From Pegoplata infirma (lineage: Eukaryota; Arthropoda; Insecta; Diptera; Anthomyiidae), in NCBI GenBank assembly GCA_963921195.1, contig OY992536.1, forward strand, positions 324,153,038 through 324,217,037: a DNA stretch of 64,000 nt, read 5' to 3'. The notes below the pieces were generated by a model. It was given only the letters and a program-made list of their open reading frames with translations. It was not told the DNA's origin and did not search any database. Of the stretch, positions 9,771 through 21,278 are shown one piece after another (within the stretch, counting starts at the first letter, position 1; the number at the start of each line of letters is the position of its first letter). The position numbers and the translations under genes were made by a program.

Positions 9771-11683
9771 TAGAGCACCCATATATGCATAATTGTTTTT
9801 TTTATCGCTCCCCGCTCATTTTCGGTTGAGTTGGGAGTAAAAAATAATATCTATCCAGAAATTGGACTTCTAGGTTGCAAACAGACCAAGCGGTTTGAAC
9901 TTTTGACCTCAAAAATGGGCTTAAAAACCTTTATAGATTAATTTGGCTGTAACTCTTAAAATAAAAGTTTTTCGCAAATTACTTTCATAACAATTTTTTT
10001 GTAGATTCAAAATGCAAAGATTTTTCTCTCATACAGTTTTGATCTAAATATGTCCGATAGCGGTGTTTTTAGCGATTAAAGTCGAAATTTGGGTGAGAAC
10101 TTTTTTTAAAAAATTGTCATAAATTTTTAAATTGGGGAAAATTTTAGCTCTTTGCATAATTTAATAGAGTATTGAATGTAGTTTTCCAAAAAATTTTTTT
10201 TGCAAAAATATATCGACCCTTCCATGAAAAATTGCCAAAATCCTACTCTGAACCACAATTTTTTTGACCTCCAACCACGTTATGGGGCTATATTCACTTT
10301 GTAAGTGCGTGTTTTACGCAACGAAAGATAAGTCTAGGATTCCACATAGTATATATGGGGTATTCCATGCCAAATCGGACACTTGGAAAATTTTTAATTT
10401 TATATTTTTTCAATTTTGTAGTACCCTTCAAAAACCCATTCCAAGTAAATTTTGATATCTTTTTTGATAATCCTTTCAAAAAATATGGAATTATAAAAAA
10501 AACACGATTTTTTCTGTTTTTTACTTATCACTTCTTTAAAAATGGTCCAAATTCGAAATAATTTGTTAAAATTTTATCTTTTTTTCTTCAAAGTGTTTTA
10601 ATAAAGATTGGAAGACAACAAAAAAAATTCAAAAACCTCTGAATATATTAATTACCTTTTTATTTTTAATTCTTTTTTATATATTACCATAATCCCACGA
10701 TCTACTTAAGCTTATAATTTTAAGAAAATGTTAAGTTTACCACAAAAAATTTAAAAAAAATCAAATAAAAAATTTTAAGAAAAGATTGAAAAAAAAAGAG
10801 TGCAATCATTTAAAAATCGCATATTAGAACACTAAGAAATTTTTAATAAAAAAACAAAAATTAAAAAAAAAAATGTTGACCATTTTTGAATTTGTTTTGA
10901 TAGAAATACGGAAAACGATAGTTGTTTTTTTTTTTGAAAATTCGATATCTTTGGAACGGGTAATTTAAAAATTTTGAAAACTAACTTGGATGGGGGTTTT
11001 AATGGGTTTTAAAAAAATTTAAAAATAATTAAAAAATCTAAAATAAAAATTTTCAAAGTGTCCAATTTGGCACTGAATTTCCCATATATATTTAAGGAAA
11101 TCCTAGACAGATGTTTCGGTGCGAAACTCACGGAATTACAAAGTGAGTATTCGACTATATTGAGGTTGAATGGTAAAAAAATGAGATTCAGAGAAGAGTT
11201 TTGGGATTCTTTCATGGAAGGGTCGACATATTTTTGCAAAAAAAAAATTTTTTGGAAAAGTACATTCAATACCCCAGTGAATGGTGCAAAGAGCTCAAAT
11301 TTTCCCCAATTTAAAAATTTACGAGAATTTTTTATAAAAAAGTTCTGACCCAAATTTTGACTTTAACTGCTTAAAACACCGCGATCGGACATATTTAGGT
11401 CAAAACATTATGAGAGAAAAATCTTTGCATTTTGATTCTACATAAAAATTGTTATGAAAGTTAATTGCGAAAAACTTTTATTTTAAGAGATACAGCCAAA
11501 TTAGTCTATAAAGGTTTTTAAGCCCATTTTTGAGGTCAAATGTTCAAACCGCTTGGTCTGTTTGCAACCTTAAAGTCCAATTTCTGGATAGATATTATTT
11601 TTTACTCCCAACTCAACCGAAAATGAGCGGGGAGCGATAAAAAATACACTTTTGCACATCCCATACATTTTGTGGGTGCTCTA
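9771..11683. mobile_element. hAT-type hairpin element with 8-bp TSD
   Basis: 1913 bp. It starts TAGAGCACCCATATA and ends TGGGTGCTCTA; the perfect TSD CTGAATAT lies at 9763-9770 and 11684-11691. Arms of about 700 bp or more are inverted: left TCGCTCCCCGCTCATTTTCG, GACCAAGCGGTTTGAAC, TCGACCCTTCCATGA; right the reverse of each. The centre (about 10.5-10.95 kb) is AT-rich. The overlapping open frames at 11009-11353 are shadows of the arm and not genes. The TSD length and TAG ends fit hAT; the long arms are unusual for it. Confidence 0.85.
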
Positions 11684-11799
11684 CTGAATATACATTTTTT
11701 TTTATTCATGTCTATTTCAGATGTATTTTACAAATGTTTTCTTTTTCTTTCTCCTCGAAAGCAAAAAAAAACGAGGATTCTATGAGAAATTGTAATGAA

Positions 11800-12334
11800 T
11801 AGGGTTCGGATTTTTATGCAAATGCATATTGTTGTCGTCAGTCTGAGAGCAACAAAAACTAAATATCTTTGCGAATCAAGAAATTTGCAGTAAAATGGCA
11901 TTGATTTGTTAGTGCATATTTTTGCATATTTTGCTTTTAATGCATATTTTTGCATATATTGCTGATATTACATATTTTTGTCGCATATTTTGAAAAAAAG
12001 TGTTTTTTATTTTTATTTTATGATATTTTTACATTGCTGTATATATTTTTTATTTTATAATGTATGCGTTAAAGTACACAGAAGAAAATATGGGAAAAAA
12101 ATATTGAGTAATCACTTGTTTAAACTTCAAAAAAAATATTGCGTATTTTTTTAACTGACACAATTAAAAATTTACTTAAAAGTTTTTAAAAATTTTATTT
12201 TTTATCATTAATTAATGTGTTAAAAAAAAATTTTAAGTGCATATTTTTAAATTTTTAGCGCATATTTTTCTATTTTTGGTGCATGTTTTATGCGCATAAA
12301 ACGCGATTTTAATTCCATAAAAGTCCGAACCCTA
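11800..12334. mobile_element. hAT-type element rich in GCATATTTTTGC motifs
   Basis: 535 bp. It begins TAGGGTTCGGATTTTTATGC and ends AAAAGTCCGAACCCTA, with a perfect 8-bp TSD GTAATGAA (11792-11799, 12335-12342). The interior is a series of TGCATATTTTTGCATA and GCATATTTT repeats near each end, with a TA MITE inserted in the middle. Confidence 0.85.
12077..12235 (+). mobile_element. Truncated CACAGAAAAA-end TA MITE
   Basis: Left end CACAGAAGAAAATATGGG after a TA, then GAGTAATCACTTGTTTAAAC, as in the intact copy at 28818. It loses similarity near 12235. It lies within the 11800-12334 element, so it is the younger insertion or was captured with it. Confidence 0.6.
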
Positions 12335-12528
12335 GTAATGAAATTTGTATTGATATTCATTTTGATGTAAATTTGTATGCGAATTCGGTCAAAATGTCGG
12401 GTTTGCAAAGTTAGCTCAATTTATACCCTACACCAGCGGTTACCAACCTATGGTACGCGTACCACTAGGGGATACGCGAAACTGTCCGCGGGGGTACGCA
12501 AAATTTTAGTAATTTAGACATTCGTTTT

Positions 12529-12926
12529 ATGGCGTTTTCTTTTCTGGAAAAAAATGTTGCACTTTCTGCACTTTTTTTTCTTTAATGACTCTTTGTGGAC
12601 AGTAATAAACAGTAAGTATAGACATATTTGGTACCAAAGGAAAGATATTTTCGAGTTCTATCTAATTGTTCATAATATAATGTCGAATCACGCTTATTTT
12701 ATTGAAAAAAATGTCAAAAACCCATAAATTTTTATATTTATCGGATCAACTCAAAAACTGAATATTGTTTTCAAATGCTTGATATAGCATTTTATAGTCC
12801 TTATAAATACCTTTCATTTGGTACCAAATACGTCTTTATTTACGGTACATAACTGTGCACAAAGAGTCATTAAAGAGAAAAAAGTGCAGAAAGTGCAACA
12901 TTTTTTTCCAGAAAAGAAAACGCCAT
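12529..12926. mobile_element. Palindromic MITE nested in the hAT element
   Basis: Arms of ~72 bp are inverted: ATGGCGTTTTCTTTTCTGGA at the left and TCCAGAAAAGAAAACGCCAT at the right, both with TTGCACTTTCTGCACTTTTT and TTTAATGACTCTTTGTG. The ~250-bp centre is diverged. The inverted arms are nearly identical, so it may be young. Confidence 0.8.
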
Positions 12927-12929
12927 TAG

Positions 12930-13640
12930 ATTAACCTTTCAATGCTGGTTCCGCATCTGGCTTCCAAAATTTTCCATAACGTCAGGTTTTTAAGAAAGTT
13001 GAGGTCAAAGTTCACAAAAATCGTATTTTTGTGCAATTTAGAGAGCATTTTTTTGCGATATTTTGAGATTTGACCTCTTGTTTTCGATTAACCTGTTGAT
13101 GCAGATTCCGAATATGGTTCCAAAATTTTCTATGAAGTCAGGTTTTTTAGAAAATATATGTCAAAGTTCTCAAAAAAACGTGTGTTTGGGCATTTTTGAG
13201 ACGGGTTGTGATAGAGTGGAAATTTTTGTACAATTTTGTTAAGCTCAAAATGCCCTTTCATTGTATATACGAGGGCGTTTCATTCGAAAAGTCACGGAAT
13301 TGTTGATCTGCCCTTGTATTAAAAAAAACATTTAAAAAAACAATATATTTCCCCCTCTGTGATGTGTTTTTGGAACTTTTTTTAAGAGTTCAAAAAACGT
13401 CCGTTGTTTAAATTTTTGGTGTAGAAACGACTGGTGAAATCAGATTTGCAATATTTTCAGCTGTTTTTGCTTTGCTGAAAAATCAGCTCAAAATCCGCGT
13501 TTTCAGATGTATTGACCCACCCCAAGGACCGAAAATTTTTCCAAAAAAATACCACCATTGTTTTGATCTCCCCTAAATCCTTGAAAAAAAAATATAATAC
13601 CCGCAGATCAAAAATTTCAAAATTAACTCTAATATTTATA
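12930..13640. repeat. Two further repeat fragments inside the hAT element
   Basis: 12930-13265 holds two ~155-bp units (CCAAAATTTTCCATAACGTC, TCAAAGTTCACAAAAATCG) also found at 18040-18347 and 19328-19410. 13290-13640 holds a repeat with GGTGAAATCAGATTTGCAAT and GAAAAATCAGCTCAAAATCC, also at 17570-17815 (inverted) and 20740-21030. Confidence 0.7.
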
Positions 13641-13889
13641 TGAGAAGTTTTTTTAACGAAACAAAAAACTTGTTAGGGGGTACGCGGCTGACAAAATTTA
13701 AGATTAGGGGTACGCGAGCCAAAAAGGTTGGTAACCGCTGCCCTACACCACTGTGTGGTACAGGTGCCCAGAGCTTCGAAGGATTTCATTTCTTAATTCG
13801 ATTTGGCATTCTGAATAAAAATTTAGTGATTGCATTCCCCAATCACATTTTAGCAAATTGAATGAGTTCACTTAAGACTCATTTGATTT

Positions 13890-14045
13890 ATAAATAGCGA
13901 ATGCATTCGATTTATTTTTCATAAAACTTTCAAAAATCGAATGCATTCGAGTTTTTTCATTCGACTTTTTAAAATCGAATGCATTCACTTGCGAATGCAA
14001 TCGATTTTCTATTCATTCAATTTGAAAAATCGAATGGCTTATTCA
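13890..14045. repeat. Clustered AATCGAATGCATTCGA motifs
   Basis: The self-complementary motif GAATGCATTC occurs several times with AAAATCGAATG and CATTCGATTT variants, spaced 25-45 bp. It is probably the end of a palindrome-rich element; no TSD found. Confidence 0.6.
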
Positions 14046-14069
14046 TTTATGCATAAAAACCTTAAAAAA

Positions 14070-14268
14070 CTAACCAAGATAGACCAAAACGGAGCCAATT
14101 TTTTGTCCATAGTATCGCCAACACTCTTCACACTTTTTGTCGTGTAGGCAGTTGATATGAGCATTTTTTAAATTTTCGGGAACAACAATTTTTTTGGACT
14201 CAAAATTAGGACCCGTATGTAAAGAGAGTCGGCGATACTATGGACCAAAATTTGGCTCTGTTTTGGTC
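14070..14268. repeat. Inverted fragment of the CACTCAAAA element interior
   Basis: GATAGACCAAAACGGAGCCA near 14076 and TGGCTCTGTTTTGGTCTA at the right edge are inverted, as are CCATAGTATCGCC and GGCGATACTATGG. The same block (TAGAGCAAAA, TATCGCC, ATTTTCGGGAA) is in the CACTCAAAA elements. Confidence 0.65.
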
Positions 14269-14397
14269 TAACTACACTCAAAATAATACATTAGTAGATT
14301 TACTATTTTTTTTGCTAATGCTAGTAAGCTAACTTTTAGCAAATTTTTAGTTGAGATTAGCATGTTAGCAAAAATATCTTTTAAACTTCATTTAGCG

Positions 14398-16125
14398 CAG
14401 CGGTTACCAACCTTTTTGGTTCGCGTACCCCTAATTTCAAATTTTATCAGCCGCATACCCCCTAACAAGTTTTTTGATTTTGCTAAAAACTAAGGATTCC
14501 AAAACCGTTAAAAACAAAAAATACTAAATTCTTAAACGGCGTGTGGACCGATCTGAATTTTTAACAAATTAGTTTCAAATATTTTTTTTTTTAATTTTGC
14601 AGTGATGGTTTTGGAATCCTAGGGTACCCTTTTTTCCAGGCCTGGAAGAAAAAACACATATTTTGCAATTTTAATGTAATTTTTTTATATTACAGTAAAA
14701 AGTTGATTTTCGGGTTTCTCCAAAATGTATCTATATTTTTCCACCTCTGGGTTTTGAAGGTAAGCGGTATCCTACAAAGCTGATATTTTAAATCTAAATA
14801 GATGTGATTAACTAGACCTCATAAAATCCATAATTAAGAAGATCTAATCAAATTTGAATTTTTGACAATTTTTTCAGCGCTTAAGGGTTACCCCAAGATG
14901 AATTGCGATCTTCCTGAAATGTTAACCACATCTTTTTGGCATCTATTTTCACCAATCCAGCATATCGCCCAAGCGAAAGAGCATTTCTCGCTCCGCCCTA
15001 GTCCCCAGTCTCAATTTATTTTTGTAGCTTATTGAGTTTCAAGGATTTTAAGGAATTTAAATTTTTAAAAATATTTTTTTAATGACTCCCGATTAACTTT
15101 AAGTAAAAAGAAAGTGAAAATTTTTTGAAAAAGTGTGTTTTTTTTAATTATAGGACTCACAAGGGAAGTCTCTCTGGTGTCACCATCCGATCTTCATGAA
15201 ATTTGGATATGTTGTTAAGAACGAAAATTAATTCGACACGTATTTTTTTAGCGGCCCAAACTCATTTTTAGGTGGGGTCGATTTGTATGGGGGGAAATTG
15301 GTATTTTTCAGTTTTTTACGATTTACGCCTATTTAAAAAAAATAAATATTGGCATGTGTGATATCAGACTAAAGGTATTAAAAATACCTATGGTGCTAAC
15401 AACGGGCTAAAGAAGTTAATATTTTTCGACTTATTAATAAAAATGTCTTAAAATTTTGGTATTTTACTCAATATGACGAAAAGTTTTGCACGTTTGGACA
15501 CGGTCTTAGCACACGTAGATAGGTTTTCCAAAGACCTTTCATTTGATATGTAACATGACTATGATTGCATATGATGTTTGCATAATATAGGAGATAAACA
15601 AAAAAAACTAAAAAATGTCCTTGTCTTCCCCCCTCCTTTTTAACCCTTAAATATTAATTTGGGCCGCTAAAAAAAAATGTATCCCTTTATTTTTTCTGAT
15701 CTACAAAATAAAACCAATTCCATAAAGATCCGCGGGTGACACTAGGGAGAATTCCCTTGTCAACCAATCTTAAACCGATTCTCAATCTTATTGTTTTGTT
15801 TAATAGGTAAAACTCATGACTGTGATCACGTAAAACGATAGTTGACTATCGTCGATTTTTGCAGCCTTGTTGCTTCTAAACTAATGAAAATGTTTCCAAA
15901 TTTTTTAATGTTTCTGGATTAGACAAGACTCTTTAATAATTTAATCAAGAAAAACTTTCAAATTTCCCTTCAAAACGATATGTATTTTGATGTCGTTTAT
16001 GCATCGTCTATCGTTTTCGTTTTACGTGATTAGCAACCATATCTTTCAAAAAAAAATTCGCGTACCCCCGCGGGCAGTTTCGCGTACCCCCTAGTGGTAC
16101 GCGTACCATAGGTTGGTAACCGCTG
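14398..16125 (-). mobile_element. hAT-type element (CAGCGGTTACCAACCT), copy 2
   Basis: 1728 bp with perfect 8-bp TSD ATTTAGCG (14390-14397, 16126-16133). The ends match copy 1 but in opposite orientation: TTTTTGGTTCGCGTACCCCT at the left, TACGCGTACCATAGGTTGG at the right. Between the shared ends the interiors are almost entirely different. Copy 2 holds a 602-bp fold-back element and sequence of its own. Confidence 0.9.
15159..15760. mobile_element. Fold-back element with ACAAGGGAA ends
   Basis: Left ACAAGGGAAGTCTCTCTGGT, right ACTAGGGAGAATTCCCTTGT. Further inward GTGTCACC, GATCTTCATGAAAT and its inverse ATTCCATAAAGATC agree, and AGCGGCCCAAA/TTTGGGCCGCT agree deeper in. The termini resemble those of 34871-35460. 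Confidence 0.75.
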
Positions 16126-17028
16126 ATTTAGCGCATTAGCAATTTTAAACAAAATTTTAAATAATTTTTATTGCTAAATTTAAAATTGAGTTGACCAAGT
16201 TTTTACAAGCTTTTTTGCTAATATTAGCAAAAATAAATAGTATTTTTTTTATTTTCAGAAAACTTAAAATGGCGCTATCTCTGCAGGAGCATCAGGTCGG
16301 ATTCGAATCAGTAATAAGATTTTTGGATTAGACCTTTTGTTAAGTATGATTTTCACTTTAAAAAAAAAAATCGTTCACTCACGGCATAACGAAAATTTAA
16401 AATATTAAAATTTAATATGTTTAATATCTCGAAAACTAAGCAAGATAGAGCAAAACGCAGCAAAATTTCGGATCAAAATCGATGGCGACCCTTTAGGTAA
16501 AGTTGATGCCTTCACATGTATGGACCTTAACTTTGAATCAAAAATTCGAATTCCGAGAAATTTTTAAATGCTACTATCTTGGTAACTACCGGCGAAACGA
16601 CAAAAAGTTTTGAAGCAATTTTGTAGCTCTTGGGTCGTAGAGCAAGACTACCGAACACCCTAAATTGTAAATTTGAGCAATAGTTTTTGAGTTATTTACG
16701 TTTTAAATGTGTTGAACCTATTGGCACCTAAAAATTAGGTCCCAAAACTAAATGCTGATATCTCGAAAACTAAGCAAGATAGAGCAAAACGCAGCAAAAT
16801 TTCAGATAAAAATCGACGGCCACCTTGAAGTTAAAGTTGTTATCTACACATGTGTGGACCCTATTCGGTCCTAACTTTGAATCAAAAAAATTCGATTTCC
16901 GGGAAATTTTAAAATGCTAATATCTAGGTAACTACCGGCGATACGACAAAAGTTTCAAAACAATTCTGTAGCTCTTGGGTCGTAGAGCAAGACACCTATT
17001 AGAACCCAATAGGTTCAACACATTTGAA

Positions 17029-17535
17029 ATGTACCCTCCACAATTTCAAAAATATTATTGCAAAAAAATTTATTTAAAAGAAAAACATTTTTTTTTTAAA
17101 TTTCCGCAAAAAAAAAATCCTCGATTTTTTTTTGCTTTTTTTGTCATGAAATATATTCGAACTTGTTTAAATACCATTCGGTGTTTAATTATGTTCACAT
17201 ATGTCAATCAGCAGCCGAATTGAAGCATTTTGTATTTTTATTTATGTTGAATGTACCAAAATTTTTGAGGTGTACTCACATTTTCGTTCATAACTTTTGA
17301 ACCACTGAAGCGATATCGCTTAAATGCAATACCAAACTGCTCCGGAGAACTTCCCATAAATTTCAGTCATCTACGTGTAATATGTTGGCCGTGATCACCA
17401 TTTCCACAGACGAACAGACGGACATCGCTAGAATGTCTTAAAATCGATCACTGACCAATTAAATGTATACTTTATGGGGATCTAGACCGATATTTCGATG
17501 AGTTACAAACGGAATGACAAACTTATATACATTAG
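17029..17535 (-). mobile_element. mini-me-like element, 5' hairpin missing
   Basis: Minus-strand reading gives GTTTGTCATTCCGTTTGTAA, the TA tract, core, GTCCGTCTG tract, the GGTTCAAAAGTTATGAACG motif and the T-rich 3' block ending GGAGGGTA near 17029. The terminal TATACCCTC hairpin and the extreme 3' end are missing. Confidence 0.8.
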
Positions 17536-18347
17536 AGTTCGTTTGGTGACTATGACACTTCATATGTATATCGGATATCATAATTTTTTAAAAGGATTTA
17601 GGGGAGCCTTTATTTTTTTGGAAAAATTTTCACTCCTTGGGGTGATTCAAAGCATCTGAAAACACGGATTTTGAGCTGATTTTTCTGCAGAAAATAAAAA
17701 CGGCTGAATATATTGCAAATCTGATTTCACCAGTCGATTCTACAGCAAAAATTAATACAATAGCAGTTTTTTGAACTCTTAAAAAAAGTTCCAATAACCC
17801 ACAGCAGGGGCCGAAAAAATCGATATTTTTTTTTTAAATTTAAATTATTTTTTTAATCATGCACGATGAAGAGGCAGTTTTTGGTTAGAAAATTGGTACA
17901 AAAAGCACCTTTCTATCACAGCCCAATTAAAAGTTATAAGGCTTCAAAGTTTTTTTTTTTTTCTAATGGCAAAATTATAAATTATAAATAACAGACCGAA
18001 ATTTGAAAAATTTTTGGATGGGTCAGCGGTCTGGACACCCGTTTTCGATTTTCCTCTCAATGCTGATTCCAAATCTGGTTTCCAAAATGTTCCGTAACGT
18101 CAGGTTTTTGAGATAATTGAGATCAAACTTCACAAAAAATGCATTTTTGTTCACTATTGAGAGCATTTTTTTGTGATGTTTTTGGATGATATTCTGGGAT
18201 CATAAAACTTATTTTCGATTAACATTTCGATACTGATTCTGAATCTGGTTTAAAAATTTTTCTATCGCGTCAGGTTTTAGAGAAAATTAAGATCAAAGTT
18301 CTCAAAAAACGTGTTTTTGTCCATTTTTGAGAGCTTATACACTCAAA
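17536..18347. repeat. Repeat fragments shared with the 12.4-13.7 kb element
   Basis: 17570-17815 is related to 13290-13640 and 20740-21030 (GATTTTGAGCTGATTTTTCT, CTGATTTCACCAGTCGATTC). 18040-18347 carries the GGTTTCCAAAATGTTCCGTA units. Between them is AT-rich DNA with nothing recognised. Confidence 0.65.
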
Positions 18348-18349
18348 AT

Positions 18350-19326
18350 AATACATTAGTAGATTTACTAATTTTTTTTGCTAATGCTGGTTAGCTAACT
18401 TTTAGCAAATTTTTAGTTGAGATTAGCATGTTAGAAAAATATCTTGTAAACTTCATTTAGTGCATTAGCAATTTTAAACAAAATTTTAACTATTTTTTTT
18501 TACTAGATTTAAAATTGAGTTGACCAAATTTTTACAAGCTTTTTTGCTAATATTAGCAAAATAAATGGTAATTTTTTTTATTTTCAGAAAACTTAAAATG
18601 GCGCTATCTCGGAAACTAAGACAGATAGAGCAAAATGGAGGCCATTTTTGGTTCTCGGGCTCTCTATAGTATCGCCGGTCCTCTTCACATGTGTGGACCC
18701 TAATGGGCCCTAGCTTTGGATCCAAAAAAGTTAGCATTCCCGAAAATTTTAAAATGGTTATATCTCGGTAAATATTACCAACACAACAAAAAGTCCAATA
18801 GCATTTTTGTAGCTCTCAACACGTAGAACAAGACCGCACCATAGTCAAAAGCTCTCCGAGTAATATTTTTGAAGTTATCGAGTTTTTTAATTCTCAAGAC
18901 CCCAGTGGTCCCCTATATCACGTATCTCAAAAACTAAGCACGGTACCTGGACCTATCGGGTCCGAACCCAATGGGGTCCTCAGATGTGTATGACCTAAGT
19001 TTAAAAAAAAAATAAAATTAAGTTAACTAATTATTGGCAAAACATTTTTGCTAACTTTAGCAAAAAAAATGTGGGTTCAAAATCAGAAAATTTTCTTGTA
19101 GGTTTACAACAGTGATACGCATTTTTGTAATTCCTATTCCCGCGGGAATAGGCGCTGCTTGTGCGCTGTCAACACACATACACTATAAAATTCTGTTGCT
19201 TAAGCAAATTTGTTGACTTTTCGCTTGCTACTACCCACACAAGCATAAATGTTATAGTATGTGTCTGCGTATCGCTGGTTTACAAGCTTTTTTTGCTAAC
19301 ATTACAGTTTTTTTTTTTTTTGAGTG
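18350..19326 (+). mobile_element. CACTCAAAA-end TA element, copy 2 (complete)
   Basis: 977 bp including a nested hAT. Left CACTCAAAATAATACATTAG, right TTTTTTTTTTTTTGAGTG, TA on both sides (18348-18349, 19327-19328). It splits the repeat TTTTTGAGAGCTTA / ACTTCTTAACGGGTTGTG, whose uncut form is near 13190-13220, so this is a clear insertion. Both ends hold TTTGCTAA and TTAGCAAA motifs; the middle holds the block with TATCTCGG, ACTAAG and TAGAGCAAAA. No coding sequence. Confidence 0.85.
19110..19277. mobile_element. Small hAT-type MITE, 168 bp
   Basis: Ends CAGTGATACGCA and TGCGTATCGCTG with a perfect 8-bp TSD GTTTACAA (19102-19109, 19278-19285). The interior has the palindrome ATTCCCGCGGGAAT and TGTTGACTTTTCGCTTGCTA. 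It sits inside the CACTCAAAA element at 18350-19326. Confidence 0.9.
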
Positions 19327-19412
19327 TAACTTCTTAACGGGTTGTGATAGAACGGAAATTTTGGTACAATTTTGTTAAGCTGAAAATGCCCTTTAATTGT
19401 ACATATGGGCAT

Positions 19413-20345
19413 ATGGGCAAGGCCACCGTCAGTAACGTCACGCTCGTGTGCATATTTTGGTCAGTATCTTTATAAAATACAATTATTTCTCCCAACTTGA
19501 GAGCGGCATATGAAAGTTCTCGTCATAGCTGTTGTTTCATACGCAGACAATTTTGATGTATCTCGTTTTGTTGTGAAGTTATGACCATTTTAAGCTGTCA
19601 GTAACGTCACCGGATTTTGGAAGTGTGTTTGGAGGTAACTGAACGTTTGTGTAAAAATGAGCAAATTGAAAGAGTTCATGTTTATTATTGCCCAGTATTT
19701 TAAAAAACGAAGGATGAAAGATGATTTTTATCCAAAAGGTGGGCTTAATATTTTATGTTTTAATCAAGTAAATGACATAAAAGCAGTGTCAGTAACGTTA
19801 CGCAAAATGTTAGTAACGTCACACGTACGAATTTCGTTACGATTTTCGGGTCTTTTTTTTTTGGGTTAATAAAGGGACCCTACACGGCGAAAAAATCATA
19901 GTAGAGGAGTTTTAAGATGCAATTAAATACCAAATTATTAAGCAAAAAAGTAAAAAAACAAAAATAAAAAAAATCCGTCAGTAACGTCACACAATCTTAT
20001 TTTGCAAAAAATACCCTGCTATATAAAAATAATGCTTCATTTAAGCATAGAGGGTCCCTACACGGCGAAAAAATCATAGTAGAGAAGTTTAAGATGCAAT
20101 TAAATACCGAATTATTAAGCAAAAAAGTAAAAAAAACAAAAATAAAAAAATCCGTCAGTAACGTCACACAATCTTATTTTGCAAAAATACCCTGCTACTT
20201 ATATGCAAATAATGCTTCATTTAAGCATTGATTATGAAAGTACTTCAAAAATACTAAAAAAAAATTAGCTTATCCAACCTCTTTTCTAATTAGTTAATGC
20301 ATAAAAAAACATTTTATAAAAATTAGTCAGTAACGTTACCATTTA
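19413..20345. repeat. Cluster of seven GTCAGTAACGTCAC motifs with a ~177-bp duplication
   Basis: The motif or a one-base variant starts at 19428, 19597, 19788, 19809, 19977, 20154 and 20326; apart from the 19788/19809 pair, spacing is 168-191 bp. The units beginning GGGACCCTACACGGCGAAAA at about 19874 and GGGTCCCTACACGGCGAAAA at about 20050 are near-identical tandem copies. A 70-codon frame at 19657-19869 starts MSKLKEFMFIIAQ and has no recognisable domain; two of the motifs lie inside it, so I do not call it a gene. Confidence 0.75.
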
Positions 20346-20739
20346 TTTGCGGCTGATTACTTTAAGCCCTAATTGGTCCAAAAGCCAAGATTTGTACACT
20401 AATTTGCTTGCTTATCAATAGTTTGATTTATATTTTATCCAAAAAAAGTAATCATCTGTCTAAAGCACAAAAAAACACCAATAAAATTTACCTTTTTCGC
20501 CGACATTGATATATTTTCCAACTACGCCTTGCACGTGCCACTTATGAAAAGAATGTAAAATGTCAAAGAGGACACAAATTTTGGACTGGCATACAGTGAT
20601 GCCATATTCTATACATATTTGACATTTGAAATGTAAAAAATATTTTGGGCTTTGTGACAGAAAAAAAAAAATCTATGTGGTTTCATTTTTCGTGGCCTTA
20701 ACCATATTTAAAAAATTAATTTAAAAAGGAAATGGAAAA
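20346..20739. other. Gene-free AT-rich stretch
   Basis: No gene or complete element seen. CAGTGATGCCATATTC near 20595 looks like a hAT-type terminus but no partner end or TSD was found. Confidence 0.4.
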
Positions 20740-21064
20740 ACCTTATATTTCCGCCCTCTGTGGTGGGCGGAAATATAAGGCTCGTTTGAAAAACGAGCAT
20801 TGTATTATTTTTTTCTGTAGAATCAACTGGTGAAATCAGATTTGCGATATATTCAGCCGTTTTCGCTCTGCAGAAAAATCAGCTCAAAATTCGCGTTTTC
20901 AAATGCGTTGAACCACTCCAAGGAGCGAATTTTTTTCCAAAAAAATACCGCCATTCTTTTTAGGTTTCCTAAATCCTTCAAAAAAATTATGATATCCGCA
21001 GATAAAATTTTCAAAATTAACTCTAATATACATATACCCTCTATCACTGTGTGGAGGGTATAAA
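20740..21064 (+). repeat. Repeat fragment ending in a mini-me 5' hairpin stub
   Basis: 20742-20785 is an inverted pair CCTTATATTTCCGCC / GGCGGAAATATAAGG. 20820-21030 is a third copy of the GGTGAAATCAGATTTGCGAT repeat. 21031-21064 is an isolated mini-me hairpin TATACCCTC...GAGGGTATA. Confidence 0.65.
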
Positions 21065-21154
21065 AATAAAAAGTGACATTTTTTTTGACGCCTCCGTACT
21101 AGCGGTAAAAGATTTTGGTAAACAAAAATTAATGTGCTAGCCAACTTTTATATA

Positions 21155-21275
21155 CAGTCAAACTCGGTTATAACGAATTCTCGGTTATAACGAACTAATT
21201 CTAAAGTCCCGACATTTTAGCATAAATTTTCACACAAAATACGTTATAACCGAACTCGGTTATAACGAATCATCA
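21155..21275 (+). mobile_element. Truncated pogo/Tigger-like MITE
   Basis: Begins CAGTCAAACTCGGTTATAAC after TA, followed by repeated TCGGTTATAACGAA, as in the complete copy at 46002-46490. The right part is missing; retrotransposon sequence begins at about 21279. Confidence 0.75.
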
Positions 21276-21278
21276 ATG

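Larger units (their letters stand above)
12434..13740 (+). mobile_element. hAT-type element (CAGCGGTTACCAACCT), copy 1
   Basis: 1307 bp. The left end is CAGCGGTTACCAACCTATGG and the right end CCAAAAAGGTTGGTAACCGC+TG, with a perfect 8-bp TSD CCCTACAC (12426-12433, 13741-13748). Just inside, GGTACGCG motifs recur at both ends (GGGGGTACGC). The interior is a mosaic of a palindromic MITE and two other repeats and encodes nothing. The CAG start and 8-bp TSD are classic for hAT; the termini resemble the Charlie branch. Confidence 0.9.
14275..17028 (+). mobile_element. CACTCAAAA-end TA element, copy 1 (interrupted)
   Basis: The left end CACTCAAAATAATACATTAG follows a TA. The body continues TTTGCTAATGCTAGTAAGC up to the hAT insertion at 14398, resumes at 16126 with the duplicated ATTTAGCG, then carries two tandem copies of a block starting CTCGAAAACTAAGCAAGATA (about 16430 and 16760). 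The right end is lost where a mini-me begins at 17029. No protein; the TA target and TIR fit a Tc1/mariner-type MITE. Confidence 0.75.

Noticed and set aside
11009..11353. Overlapping 114- and 96-codon frames on both strands
   Set aside because: They are inside the arm of a hairpin element and mirror each other; no domain.
19657..19869. 70-codon frame starting MSKLKEF as a real peptide gene
   Set aside because: It includes two copies of the recurring GTCAGTAACGTCAC word and has no recognisable domain; kept only as a note under the repeat.
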